Source: Polaribacter sp.
GTDB taxonomy: Bacteria; Bacteroidota; Bacteroidia; Flavobacteriales; Flavobacteriaceae
NCBI GenBank assembly: GCA_020631275.1
Contig: JAHDHO010000007.1
Span: 1 to 36,374 of the forward strand
DNA length: 36,374 nucleotides
Reading direction: 5' to 3'
Positions 7,827 to 15,573 of the stretch are shown one piece after another. How positions within the stretch are numbered: position 1 is the stretch's first letter; each line of letters begins with the position of its first letter. The position numbers and the translations under genes were made by a program. Under the pieces are notes generated by a model. That model was not told the DNA's origin and did not search any database. It saw nothing but the letters and a program-made list of their open reading frames with translations.

Positions 7827-8627
7827 ATGAATATATTAATCACAGGAAGTACAGACGGTATAGGTAAACTAACCGCTCTTAAACTAGCCAAAGAAGGTAA
7901 TACAGTTTATGTTCACGGCAGAAGTGAAGCTAAAGTAAACAACGTCGTTTTAGAAATTAAAGAAGCATCAAACAACAACAATGTAAAAGGGTTCGTTGCA
8001 GATTTTTCAGATTTAAATGCTGTAAAACAACTTGCTAAACAAATTAAAAGCGAAGTACCAAGTTTAGATATTTTAATTAATAATGCCGGAATTTTTAAAA
8101 CCGATTCAGTAAAAACAAAAGCGGGTTTAGATATTAGAATGGCTGTAAATTATTTGGCAGCTTATATTTTAACTATAAATATTTTACCAGTTTTAGAAAA
8201 AGGAACAGAAACTAGAATTATTAATTTAAGCTCTGCAGCACAATCAACAGTTAAAAAAGGTATTTTAACAGGAGATGTTTCTATTAATGCAAGCGATGCT
8301 TATGCGCAAAGTAAATTAGCTTTAACCATGTGGAGTTTTCATTTTGCAAAACAACATCCAAATATCACCACAATTGCTGTTAATCCGGGTTCGCTATTAA
8401 ATACAAAAATGGCGAAAGAAGCTTATGGGCAACATTGGTCGCCGGCAGAAAAAGGTGTAAGTATTTTATACGATTTAGCAACTTCTGATGCGTATAAAGA
8501 CGCTACAGGAAAATATTTTGATAACGATAAAGGCGAAACAATTGGGCGTTTTTCACCTGCGCATCCAGATGCTTATGATGAAGTTAAAATATCAGAATTA
8601 TTAGAAATAACTAATCGCATTATATAA
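7827..8627 (+). CDS. Short-chain dehydrogenase/reductase (SDR, classical)
   Basis: The 266-residue NAD(P)-binding oxidoreductase has GSTDGIG at residues 7-13 (cofactor loop), NNAG at 85-88, a catalytic Ser at 135-136 (LSSAAQ), and YAQSK at 159-163 supplying Tyr159 and Lys163. The His-Gly-Arg after the second strand (VYVHGRS) suggests NADP(H) preference. The length and pattern resemble the retinol-dehydrogenase/WW-oxidoreductase-like branch, but the substrate cannot be named. It lies 24 bp after the 2OG oxygenase gene, so the two may act on the same compound; that is inference. Confidence 0.88.
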   Translation: MNILITGSTDGIGKLTALKLAKEGNTVYVHGRSEAKVNNVVLEIKEASNNNNVKGFVADFSDLNAVKQLAKQIKSEVPSLDILINNAGIFKTDSVKTKAGLDIRMAVNYLAAYILTINILPVLEKGTETRIINLSSAAQSTVKKGILTGDVSINASDAYAQSKLALTMWSFHFAKQHPNITTIAVNPGSLLNTKMAKEAYGQHWSPAEKGVSILYDLATSDAYKDATGKYFDNDKGETIGRFSPAHPDAYDEVKISELLEITNRII

Positions 8628-8642
8628 TCGTGTTTTAAAAAA

Positions 8643-8700
8643 TCTTATTGTACATTTATCTAAAGATAATTTTTTCTAATTCTAAAAATTATCAATAAGA
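8643..8700 (+). repeat. Nested inverted repeat between the SDR and MarC genes
   Basis: Outer arms TCTTATT (8643-8649) and AATAAGA (8694-8700) enclose inner arms GATAATTTTT (8665-8674) and AAAAATTATC (8684-8693) with a 9-nt loop. The structure could be a weak terminator for the SDR operon or a folded leader for marC. No other feature was seen in the 121-bp gap. Confidence 0.4.
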
Positions 8701-8748
8701 GAGATAAGGGTAATCAAGATCCTTTAAAGAAAAATAAATTTAAATTAA

Positions 8749-9372
8749 ATGGATAACTTAATTACGTTTGCAATTACAGTATTTACCGGATTTTTTGCAA
8801 TTACAAATCCTATATCTAATATGACGGTTTTTTTATCGCTAACAGAAGGTGCAGATAAAAAAACAAAAAGAGATATTAATAAACGAGCAAATATTATTGC
8901 GTTTATTATTGTTACTGTTTTTATCCTTTTAGGAAAATATATTTTCGAATTATTTAATATTAGTATTCCGGCTTTTAAAATTACAGGCGGAATCTTGATA
9001 TTCTTTATTGGTTTTGAAATGTTACAATCTAAAAAATCGAATGTTAAGAGTATTAAAAATGTAAATATTGATGAAAATATTGCGGTTTCTCCTTTGGCAA
9101 TTCCTATTCTTGCTGGTCCTGGAACTATTGTAACCGCTATGAATTTTGTTTCTAATGCAGCGCCTTTACAGTTATTTATGGTAATTGCAATCTTTGGTTC
9201 TATGAGTTTATTAACTTACTTTACATTTAGAATTAGCGATTTAATTGTGAAAATTGTAGGTAATAATATCATTTCTGTAATTGGTAAAATAATGGGTTTA
9301 ATCATTGCTATTATTGGTACCGGAATGATTATACAAGGAATTAAAATATCTTTCGATTTGATTTCTAATTAG
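8749..9372 (+). CDS. MarC-family integral membrane protein (copy 1)
   Basis: This 207-residue protein has about six hydrophobic segments and belongs to the MarC (UPF0056) family. Typical features are ITNPISNMTVFLSLTEG near the N-terminus, the middle PLAIPILAGPGTIVTAMNF and the final GLIIAIIGTGMIIQGI. The biochemical role of MarC proteins is not settled; an older link with antibiotic resistance has not held up. It precedes the KefF-like and KefC-like genes by 29 bp and may share their transcript, which would make it a stress-associated membrane protein here. A second MarC is encoded at 31341-31928. Confidence 0.9.
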   Translation: MDNLITFAITVFTGFFAITNPISNMTVFLSLTEGADKKTKRDINKRANIIAFIIVTVFILLGKYIFELFNISIPAFKITGGILIFFIGFEMLQSKKSNVKSIKNVNIDENIAVSPLAIPILAGPGTIVTAMNFVSNAAPLQLFMVIAIFGSMSLLTYFTFRISDLIVKIVGNNIISVIGKIMGLIIAIIGTGMIIQGIKISFDLISN

Positions 9373-9401
9373 GCTTTAAACGTTACAAAAACTTATCAAA
9401 A

Positions 9402-9998
9402 ATGAAAAAAGTTTTAGTACTATTTTCTCATCCAAATTACGAGAAATCTAGAGTTAATAAGGTTTTAATTAATCATATTAAAGATATAGAAAATGTAACT
9501 GTACATGATTTGTATGAAGAATATCCAGATTTTCATATTGATGTAAAATTTGAAAAAGAACTTTTAAATACGCACGATATTATAATTTGGCATCATCCTT
9601 TTTATTGGTATAGTTGCCCGCCATTAATGAAACAATGGATTGATATGGTTCTTGAGTTTAATTGGGCTTATGGGCCAGAAGGAAAAGCGTTGCACAATAA
9701 AATTTGTTTAAACGCTATTACAACTGGTGGTTCTAAAGAAGTGTATTGTTCCGAGGGATATAATAGTTTTACTGTAGCACAATTTTTAAGACCTTTTGAG
9801 CAAACTGCAAATTTATGTGGAATGAATTATTTACCGCCGTTTGCAGTTATGGGAACTCACAATTTATCGGATGAAAAATTAGAAAGATATAAATTAAATT
9901 ACGGAAAACTGATAGATTTATTAAAGTCTGATCTTTTACTAAATAATGTAGAACAAACGTCATTTATAAATGATTATCCGCAACTTAAAAACGAGTAA
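9402..9998 (+). CDS. KefF/NQO-type NAD(P)H flavoprotein oxidoreductase
   Basis: The 198-residue flavodoxin-fold protein starts KKVLVLFSHPNYEKSRVN (phosphate-binding loop for FMN/FAD) and has the family motif HHPFYWYSCPPLMKQWIDMV, then AYGPEGKALHNK. These features define the KefF/KefG and NAD(P)H:quinone oxidoreductase family, which reduces quinones and binds Kef channels as an activating subunit. The gene ends 3 bp before a KefC-like antiporter gene, the arrangement known for kefF-kefC, so a role as the antiporter's ancillary subunit is well supported by context. I do not assign a symbol because the quinone reductases of this family look alike. Confidence 0.88.
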   Translation: MKKVLVLFSHPNYEKSRVNKVLINHIKDIENVTVHDLYEEYPDFHIDVKFEKELLNTHDIIIWHHPFYWYSCPPLMKQWIDMVLEFNWAYGPEGKALHNKICLNAITTGGSKEVYCSEGYNSFTVAQFLRPFEQTANLCGMNYLPPFAVMGTHNLSDEKLERYKLNYGKLIDLLKSDLLLNNVEQTSFINDYPQLKNE

Positions 9999-10001
9999 AA
10001 A

Positions 10002-11888
10002 ATGACAGGAAGTTTACTTTTTGAAGCCATAATGTTTTTGCTTGGAGCCATTATTTGTGTCTCTATTGCAAAGAGATTAGGACTAAGCTCTGTGATTGGT
10101 TATTTATTGGCAGGTGTTTTAATTGGCCCTTATGTTTTAGGTTTTATAGGCGAAGAAGGTGAAGATATATTACATTTTGCAGAGTTTGGTGTTGTAATGA
10201 TGCTGTTTTTAATTGGTTTAGAAATAGAACCCAAAAACTTCTGGAAAATGCGAAAAACCATTTTAGGAATGGGCGGAATACAAGTTGCTGCTACAATGTT
10301 ACTTTCTTACTTGTTATTTAACTTTCTTGGTTTCGATTGGAAAGTTTCTTTAGTAATTTCTATGGCAGTAGCACTTTCTTCTACAGCAATTGCTATGCAA
10401 ACAATTAAAGAAAAAGGTTTAATGGACACCAATTTTGGTACTTCTGCATTTTCTATATTGTTATTTCAAGATATTATTGTAATTTTTATGTTGGGTTTTA
10501 TACCCTTACTTTCTACATCAGTATCAACAAATGCTACAAATACACATTCAGAATCTTCTAGTTTACTAGAAAGTTTACCAATGGGTTTTCAAACTTTGGC
10601 AATTATTTTATCTGTTGTACTTATTATTGTTGTTGGTAAATATCTAATAGTGCCAATGTTAAGAAAAGTTGCTAAAACTGGCGTAAGAGAGTTGTTAATT
10701 GCGGCGGCGTTATTAATTGTTTTCGGAATTTCATTTTTAATGGAATTTGTTGGTATAAGTCCGGCCTTAGGTGCTTTTTTGGGCGGTGTTGTTCTTTCTA
10801 ATAGTGAATATAAGCACGAGTTAGAAAGTACTTTAGAACCCTTTAAAAACTTACTTTTAGGGCTGTTTTTTATGGCTGTAGGTGCATCAATTAATTTTAT
10901 TGTTATTGCTAAAAGCCCCTTTACCATTGGCGGAATTTTAATTGCAATTATTTTAATTAAAGCATTTGTTTTATATGTTACAGGTACTATTTTTAAATTA
11001 AAATTAGATCAGAAACTATTATTAACGTTTAGTTTGGCACAAGTTGGGGAATTTGCATTCGTTTTATTATCTTTTGCTTTCGGTCTTAATATTTTAGAGC
11101 AAGAGCAAATGGATATGCTACTTGTTATTACAGCACTAAGTATGGCAATAACACCAATAATTAGTATTGTTAATGAACGTTTCATTTTACCAAAAGTGGG
11201 TACAAAAGAATCTGTAAAAAGACCTATGGATCATATTGCGAAATCTCAAAAAATAATTTTAGTTGGTTTTGGTCATTTTGGAAGTACAATTGGACGTTTC
11301 TTGCGATCACATGGTGTAGAAGCAACAATTTTAGATCATGATTCTAATCGAGTAGATTTTCTAAGAAAAATGGGTTTCGAAGTATATTATGGTGATGCTA
11401 CAAGAGAAGATTTATTAGAATCTGCAGGTATTGCGGAAGCTAAAATTGTTATTTGTGCTACTAATAAAATTGCTGTATCTAAGGCAATTAGTAAAATAAT
11501 AAAAGAGAAATATCCGCATGTAGAATTAATGATTCGTACTAAAAACAGATACGATGCTTATGAACTTTTAAACAACGGAGAACAAAATATTTACAGAGAA
11601 TCTTTAGAAACATCTTTAGTTTTAGCAAAAGATGTTTTAAGTAAAATGGGATTTAGAAAGTATACCCTAAATAGGCAAGTTCAAAATTTTATTAAATATG
11701 ATGAAGATAGTCTTAGACGATTGGCAACAGAGACTAAACGAGAAGATGCTTATATTTTTAAAGCTAAAAAGGAATTAGAACAGCAAGAAAAGTTTCTAAA
11801 TGAAGATTTTAAAAGAGGAATAGTAGAATTTGATAACCATTGGGATAGTGAGCATATTCGAGAAATTTTAAACAAATCAAAAAAATAA
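10002..11888 (+). CDS. KefC-like CPA2 monovalent cation:proton antiporter with RCK domain
   Basis: This 628-residue protein joins a membrane domain of about 12 helices (residues about 1-390, Na+/H+ exchanger fold) to a cytosolic RCK/TrkA-N domain. The membrane part has GYLLAGVLIGPYVLG, the conserved FAEFGVVMMLFLIGLE, and SSTAIAMQ. The nucleotide-binding loop VGFGHFG is at residues 421-427, followed by LDHD and YYGDATREDLLESAGI. In Kef proteins K+ efflux acidifies the cell and protects against electrophiles; whether glutathione adducts gate this one is unknown, since many Bacteroidota lack glutathione. It is translationally close to the KefF-like gene (3 bp) and ends at a strong terminator. 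Confidence 0.9.
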   Translation: MTGSLLFEAIMFLLGAIICVSIAKRLGLSSVIGYLLAGVLIGPYVLGFIGEEGEDILHFAEFGVVMMLFLIGLEIEPKNFWKMRKTILGMGGIQVAATMLLSYLLFNFLGFDWKVSLVISMAVALSSTAIAMQTIKEKGLMDTNFGTSAFSILLFQDIIVIFMLGFIPLLSTSVSTNATNTHSESSSLLESLPMGFQTLAIILSVVLIIVVGKYLIVPMLRKVAKTGVRELLIAAALLIVFGISFLMEFVGISPALGAFLGGVVLSNSEYKHELESTLEPFKNLLLGLFFMAVGASINFIVIAKSPFTIGGILIAIILIKAFVLYVTGTIFKLKLDQKLLLTFSLAQVGEFAFVLLSFAFGLNILEQEQMDMLLVITALSMAITPIISIVNERFILPKVGTKESVKRPMDHIAKSQKIILVGFGHFGSTIGRFLRSHGVEATILDHDSNRVDFLRKMGFEVYYGDATREDLLESAGIAEAKIVICATNKIAVSKAISKIIKEKYPHVELMIRTKNRYDAYELLNNGEQNIYRESLETSLVLAKDVLSKMGFRKYTLNRQVQNFIKYDEDSLRRLATETKREDAYIFKAKKELEQQEKFLNEDFKRGIVEFDNHWDSEHIREILNKSKK

Positions 11889-11890
11889 TA

Positions 11891-11924
11891 AAACCGCATA
11901 AATAAAAATTTTTTTATGCGGTTT
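11891..11924. terminator. Bidirectional terminator between the antiporter and lipoprotein genes
   Basis: AAACCGCATAAA (11891-11902) pairs with TTTATGCGGTTT (11913-11924), a perfect 12-bp stem that can extend through the A/T loop. It lies between convergent genes and can serve both. Confidence 0.8.
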
Positions 11925-11930
11925 CTATTT

Positions 11931-12731
11931 TTAATTTAAATAATTACCGTTTTCTGTCTTTTTAAACATCTCTAAATCAAAAGCTTTTTCAGATAGTTTT
12001 ACATCTTTAAAAACATTAGTTCCTTTTGGTTTAATGGGTTTATCGTTTTTAAAAGTATAACCAACAATAGATTTTGGTAATATTAAACCATTTACATTTT
12101 GCCAATCTTTATATCTTCTAAAATGTAATTCTTTCTTATCGATTCCTTCAACAAAATTAACAGTATAACCAAGCCATTCCATATTAAAAGTTGTTACGTT
12201 ATAGTATAAAACATATCTGTCTTCTGGCGTTTCACCAACACCACTGTTGTAAGTAATTTCAATTCCTGGGTACGTTTGACCTTCAAAAACTAAAGGTTCT
12301 GCATCTTTATAATTAATGCCGTCATCAGCTAAAATAAAAGGCATTGCATAAAAATAAAACATCAAATTATAGCCATAAATAGGGTTATATCCTTTGTATT
12401 TTTCTTTTGATTTATTTTCTAACCAAACTTTAGATCCGTCAAAACCAATTGTACTGTTTTTATTAGTTAATAAAGCTTCTCTGCTTTTTAAATTGGTTGC
12501 TATTATTTCATCTCCGTTTTTAGTTTCCATTGTAAAAATAAGAGACTTCATTTTCTGCCAGTTTTCTATACCGCCGTGAGCATCAAAAATATCTAGTAAA
12601 TTCTTCGGATATTTTAAAGTCGTTTTTTTTTCAATTGTAATTGGTTCTGTCTTAGGCTCTGTTGCTTTTTTTTCTTCTTTACAAGAAATAAAAAGTAGTG
12701 CGATAAGACATAAGTAGATAGTGTTTTTCAT
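11931..12731 (-). CDS. DUF6503-like lipoprotein
   Basis: The 266-residue protein has a lipoprotein signal (LLFISC, Cys17) followed by KEEKK, which resembles the Bacteroidota lipoprotein export signal that sends lipoproteins to the cell surface. After a charged linker, AHGGIENWQKMKSLIF opens a domain similar to the LolA/outer-membrane-lipoprotein-like beta sheet fold typical of DUF6503 proteins (GFDGSKVWLENKSKE, YDVLYY-type strands, FRRYKDWQNVNGLILP). No catalytic motif is visible. The gene is divergent from the TetR regulator, and its promoter overlaps a TetR-type dyad, so it may be part of that regulon. The family assignment is from memory of the pattern. Confidence 0.72.
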   Translation of the reverse strand: MKNTIYLCLIALLFISCKEEKKATEPKTEPITIEKKTTLKYPKNLLDIFDAHGGIENWQKMKSLIFTMETKNGDEIIATNLKSREALLTNKNSTIGFDGSKVWLENKSKEKYKGYNPIYGYNLMFYFYAMPFILADDGINYKDAEPLVFEGQTYPGIEITYNSGVGETPEDRYVLYYNVTTFNMEWLGYTVNFVEGIDKKELHFRRYKDWQNVNGLILPKSIVGYTFKNDKPIKPKGTNVFKDVKLSEKAFDLEMFKKTENGNYLN

Positions 12732-12755
12732 AATAATAAGGTATTAAAGGTGTTG

Positions 12756-12784
12756 CAAAAGTATAAAAGATTTTTTCATATCAA
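12756..12784 (-). promoter_or_regulatory. Promoter of the DUF6503 lipoprotein gene
   Basis: On the minus strand TACTTTTG (12763-12756) has TTG (12784-12782) 18 bp upstream. The -33 end falls inside the TetR-type dyad at 12782-12797. Confidence 0.6.
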
Positions 12785-12797
12785 AGCATTTGCTTAG
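12782..12797. promoter_or_regulatory. TetR-type operator, copy 1 (before the regulator gene)
   Basis: CAAAGCATTTGCTTAG matches the 16-mer at 13398-13413 at 14 of 16 positions and has dyad arms AAGCA and TGCTT. It overlaps the -7 box of the TetR gene and the -33 of the divergent lipoprotein gene. Confidence 0.65.
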
Positions 12798-12802
12798 TTT
12801 TG
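12795..12802 (+). promoter_or_regulatory. TAnnTTTG box for the TetR gene
   Basis: TAGTTTTG lies 17 bases before the ATG and overlaps the last three bases of operator copy 1. A TTG at the usual -33 spacing was not found. Confidence 0.6.
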
Positions 12803-12818
12803 TGGTCTATTATCTAAA

Positions 12819-13379
12819 ATGGCAAGAAAAAAACAATATAACGAGCAGGCAGTTATAGAAAAGGCAATGGCTTTATTCTGGCGAAATGGTTATGAAAATA
12901 CCTCTGTTAGAATGCTAGAAAAAGAAATGGGAATTAATCAATTTTCTATTTATGCCAGTTTTGGTAATAAGCAAGGTGTTTTTTTAGAGAGTATAAAATG
13001 TTATCGAAAACAAATTAGAAAAATTACAGACATTTTAGAAAATGGTAAAAACGGAATTAAAGATATCAAAGATTATTTTTTCAATTTCTTAGAATTCTCT
13101 AAAGAAAATGCTTGCTATAAAGGTTGTTTGGTAACGAATACTGTTAGCGAATTAAAAAGTGAAGAAAACCCTTTAATAATGAAAGAGTTATTGTTTTTTT
13201 CTAATGAAATAAAGCAATTGTTTGTAAGGAGTTTACAACAAGACGACTATGAAGAGGTGTTGATAAACAAGAAAGCAAATTTTCTTATGAATAATCTTTT
13301 AGGTTTATCAATTGCATCAAAAGTATACAGTACAAAAGAATTAGAAGATATTATAGAAATGACCTTTATAAACAACTAG
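12819..13379 (+). CDS. TetR/AcrR-family transcriptional regulator
   Basis: The 186-residue protein starts with a TetR DNA-binding domain: YNEQAVIEKAMALFWRNGYE, then TSVRMLEKEMGINQFSIYASFGNKQGVF, with the recognition helix around residues 38-47. The C-terminal ligand domain has the segment ENACYKGCLVTNT, found in the subgroup related to AcuR/ComR-type repressors. Its own promoter is covered by a 16-bp dyad, and a near-identical dyad precedes the next gene. The simplest reading is an autoregulated repressor of the AhpD-like gene and perhaps the EthD/FrnE genes and the divergent lipoprotein. The ligand is unknown; an oxidised or electrophilic compound would fit the neighbours. Confidence 0.9.
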   Translation: MARKKQYNEQAVIEKAMALFWRNGYENTSVRMLEKEMGINQFSIYASFGNKQGVFLESIKCYRKQIRKITDILENGKNGIKDIKDYFFNFLEFSKENACYKGCLVTNTVSELKSEENPLIMKELLFFSNEIKQLFVRSLQQDDYEEVLINKKANFLMNNLLGLSIASKVYSTKELEDIIEMTFINN

Positions 13380-13397
13380 TTTTTTTTTGAACATAAA

Positions 13398-13413
13398 CTA
13401 AGCGTTTGCTTAG
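13398..13413. promoter_or_regulatory. TetR-type operator, copy 2 (before the AhpD-like gene)
   Basis: CTAAGCGTTTGCTTAG is a dyad with 6-bp arms CTAAGC and GCTTAG around GTTT. It is 32 bases before the ATG at 13445 and matches copy 1 at 14 of 16 positions. Confidence 0.7.
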
Positions 13414-13444
13414 AAATATAAATAGTAAATAAAAAGTAAAAATT

Positions 13445-13996
13445 ATGACAACATTAAAAATTCACAATATCGAATCTGCACCTGCAGAAGCAAAACCATT
13501 ATTAGAAAACTCTCAAAAAGCATACGGAATGATACCTGGTTTACACGGAGTTTTAGCAGGTTCTCCTCAAATATTACAAGCTTACCAAACGTTACATGAG
13601 TTATTTACACAATCATCTTTTAACGAAGAAGAATTAACAGTAGTTTGGCAAGCAATTAATGTAGAGCACGCATGTCATTATTGTGTACCAGCGCACACAG
13701 GTATCGCAAACATGATGAAAGTTGATGAAAATATTACAGAAGCATTACGTAACGAAACTCCTTTAGAAAGTTCTAAATTAGAAGCCTTACGTACAATGAC
13801 TTTAGCAATTGTAAAAAACAGAGGTAATGTTACACAAGCAGATTTAGAAGCATTTTATGCTGCTGGTTACGAAGAAAAACATGTTTTAGATATCATTTTA
13901 GGTTTATCGCAAAAGACAATAAGTAATTATACAAACCATATTGCAAACACACCTGTAGATGCTGCTTTCGAAAAATTTGCTTGGTCAAAAAAGTAA
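13445..13996 (+). CDS. Carboxymuconolactone decarboxylase / AhpD-family protein
   Basis: The 183-residue all-helical protein has the AhpD-type redox motif EHACHYCVPAH, with Cys77 and Cys80 as a CxxC and a histidine four residues later. AhpD-like proteins act as peroxidase-linked disulfide reductases or peroxidatic enzymes; carboxymuconolactone decarboxylases share the fold but lack the CxxC, so a redox role is favoured. Its length is near that of AhpD (about 175). It lies downstream of the TetR regulator behind operator copy 2, so it is the likeliest direct target. The next gene, EthD-like, has its own promoter. Confidence 0.88.
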   Translation: MTTLKIHNIESAPAEAKPLLENSQKAYGMIPGLHGVLAGSPQILQAYQTLHELFTQSSFNEEELTVVWQAINVEHACHYCVPAHTGIANMMKVDENITEALRNETPLESSKLEALRTMTLAIVKNRGNVTQADLEAFYAAGYEEKHVLDIILGLSQKTISNYTNHIANTPVDAAFEKFAWSKK

Positions 13997-14027
13997 ACTC
14001 TAATTTCTTAACGTAAATTTTAACTGT

Positions 14028-14055
14028 AAACCTTCTGTATCTTTGCGGAAGGTTT
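14028..14055 (+). repeat. Inverted repeat enclosing the EthD-gene promoter box
   Basis: AAACCTTC (14028-14035) and GAAGGTTT (14048-14055) are perfect 8-bp arms around a 12-nt loop that contains TATCTTTG. It could be an operator-like dyad or a weak terminator of the preceding gene; no T run follows. Confidence 0.5.
14038..14045 (+). promoter_or_regulatory. TAnnTTTG box for the EthD-FrnE pair
   Basis: TATCTTTG matches the -7 consensus and lies 30 bases before the ATG at 14076. It sits in the loop of the inverted repeat at 14028-14055. Confidence 0.6.
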
Positions 14056-14075
14056 ATTACTTCAAAATAGAAAAA

Positions 14076-14390
14076 ATGATTAAAGTATCAGTAATGTATC
14101 CTAACGGAAATGATGTAAATTTTGATGTATCATATTATAAAAATTCGCATTTACCGATGGTAATTAAAGCTCTAGGAAATGCTTTAAAAGGAATAGAATT
14201 AGATTTGGGATTAGCAGGAAGAAATCCTGAAGAAACTGCGCCTTATGTAGCAATTGCGCATTTAAAATTCGAAAGCTTAACTAGCTTTAAAGAATCTTTT
14301 GGTGCGCATGCAAAAATGTTTGCAGAAGACGTAAAGAACTATAGTAATGTGCAAGGAGAACTTCAAATAAGTGAATTAATAACATTTTAA
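14076..14390 (+). CDS. EthD-family protein
   Basis: The 104-residue protein is a single dimeric alpha-beta-barrel domain of the EthD type: IKVSVMYPNG, then the characteristic DVSYYKNSHLPMV with its His, and a C-terminal strand region. EthD was first described as needed for ethyl tert-butyl ether degradation, but most homologues are of unknown function and often accompany oxygenases or redox enzymes. I chose the ATG at 14076 because the length then equals the family's usual 100-105 and the upstream in-frame TTG at 14043 lies in the promoter box. The FrnE-like gene begins 3 bp after its stop, so the two are almost surely co-transcribed. Confidence 0.85.
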   Translation: MIKVSVMYPNGNDVNFDVSYYKNSHLPMVIKALGNALKGIELDLGLAGRNPEETAPYVAIAHLKFESLTSFKESFGAHAKMFAEDVKNYSNVQGELQISELITF

Positions 14391-14393
14391 AAA

Positions 14394-15041
14394 ATGACAA
14401 ATAAATTAAAAATAGATATAGTATCAGACGTAGTTTGCCCTTGGTGCACAATTGGTTATAAAAGATTAGAAAAAGCAATTGAAGAATTAGGTGTTAAAGA
14501 TCAAATAGAAATAGAATGGCAACCATTTGAATTAAATCCGAATATGCCAAAAGAAGGACAGAACGTTGTAGAACATATTTCAGAAAAATATGGTTCTACA
14601 ATAGAGCAACAAAACGAATCTAAACGCAACATGACAGAAATAGGCGCAGATTTAGGGTTTAAGTTTGATTATTTTGATGATATGAGAATGGTAAATACTT
14701 TTGATGCCCATGTCTTGTTAGAATATGCCAAAGATTTTGATAAACAAACCGAGTTAAAAATGACTTTAACGAAAGCATTTTTTAGCGATAGAAAAGATGT
14801 TTCAGAAAAAGAAATTTTAAAAGAAGCGCTTTTAGAGGTTGGTTTAAATGCAGATGAAGCATTGGCAAAGCTAGATAATGAACAAGCTAGAATAGAAGTT
14901 AGAAATAAACAAAATTATTGGAAAAACTTAGGTGTAAATTCTGTGCCAACAATTGTTTTTGATAGAAAAAGCGCAGTTACAGGTGCGCAACCTATTGCAA
15001 CTTTTAAACAAGTTTTAACCGAACTGATTAAAGAAAAATAA
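14394..15041 (+). CDS. FrnE-like DsbA-family oxidoreductase
   Basis: The 215-residue thioredoxin-fold protein has the active site VVCPWCTIG with Cys15 and Cys18 after the first strand (KIDIVSDVVC). A helical insert follows, with RNMTEIGADLGFKFDY and the family motif NTFDAHVLLEYA, and it ends with GVNSVPTIVFD (the cis-Pro loop, VP) and GAQP. No signal peptide is present, so it is cytoplasmic, like FrnE of the FrnE/2-hydroxychromene isomerase branch. FrnE-type proteins are linked with oxidative stress in other bacteria. It lies 3 bp after the EthD-like gene. Confidence 0.9.
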   Translation: MTNKLKIDIVSDVVCPWCTIGYKRLEKAIEELGVKDQIEIEWQPFELNPNMPKEGQNVVEHISEKYGSTIEQQNESKRNMTEIGADLGFKFDYFDDMRMVNTFDAHVLLEYAKDFDKQTELKMTLTKAFFSDRKDVSEKEILKEALLEVGLNADEALAKLDNEQARIEVRNKQNYWKNLGVNSVPTIVFDRKSAVTGAQPIATFKQVLTELIKEK

Positions 15042-15118
15042 TTCTGACATAGCTTATTTAACAAATCTTTAATGTAATTAAAAACACTCTTTATCGACTT
15101 AGTATTAAAACCAATTCG

Positions 15119-15547
15119 ATGAGAAACTTAATAACAATTTTAGTACTTACATTTTCTGCAACTATTTTTGCACAAGATTATAATTTAAAAAAAGGTTACG
15201 TTGCAGAAGGTTATGATGTTGTAGCATATTTTAGTAATAAAGCAGAAAAAGGAGATAAAAAATATACAGCAAATTACGACGGAGTAAAGTTTAAGTTTTC
15301 ATCTCAAGAAAATTTAGATGCATTTAAAAATGCGCCTGAAAATTACTTGCCGCAATATGGTGGTTATTGTGCATACGCTATTGGTGTTAAAGCCGAAAAA
15401 GTCTCAATAGACCCAGAAACTTTTGAAATTAGAGATAAAAAACTATACTTATTTTATAATTCTTGGGGAACAAATACGTTAAAGTTATGGCAGAAAGAAG
15501 GTGCAGATGAACTTAAAATAAAAGCAGATAAAACTGGAAAAAAATAA
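15119..15547 (+). CDS. Secreted YHS-domain protein
   Basis: The 142-residue protein has a signal peptide (LTILVLTFSATIFA-type hydrophobic stretch, cleavage likely before QDYN) and a YHS domain: GYVAEGYDVVAYF, then FKFSSQENLDAFKNAPENYLP and GGYCAYAIG. YHS domains are short and often bind metals; this one has a single Cys (GGYCAYA). The protein should be periplasmic or lipid-free exported. The function is unknown; homologues are frequent near oxidative or metal-stress genes in Flavobacteriaceae. A strong terminator follows at 15610-15640. Confidence 0.85.
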   Translation: MRNLITILVLTFSATIFAQDYNLKKGYVAEGYDVVAYFSNKAEKGDKKYTANYDGVKFKFSSQENLDAFKNAPENYLPQYGGYCAYAIGVKAEKVSIDPETFEIRDKKLYLFYNSWGTNTLKLWQKEGADELKIKADKTGKK

Positions 15548-15573
15548 GTAAAAAATAATGTAATAGTAGAAAG

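Noticed and set aside
10589-10927. Minus-strand open frame inside the antiporter gene
   Set aside because: It lies antisense to conserved membrane helices of the antiporter and has no features of its own.
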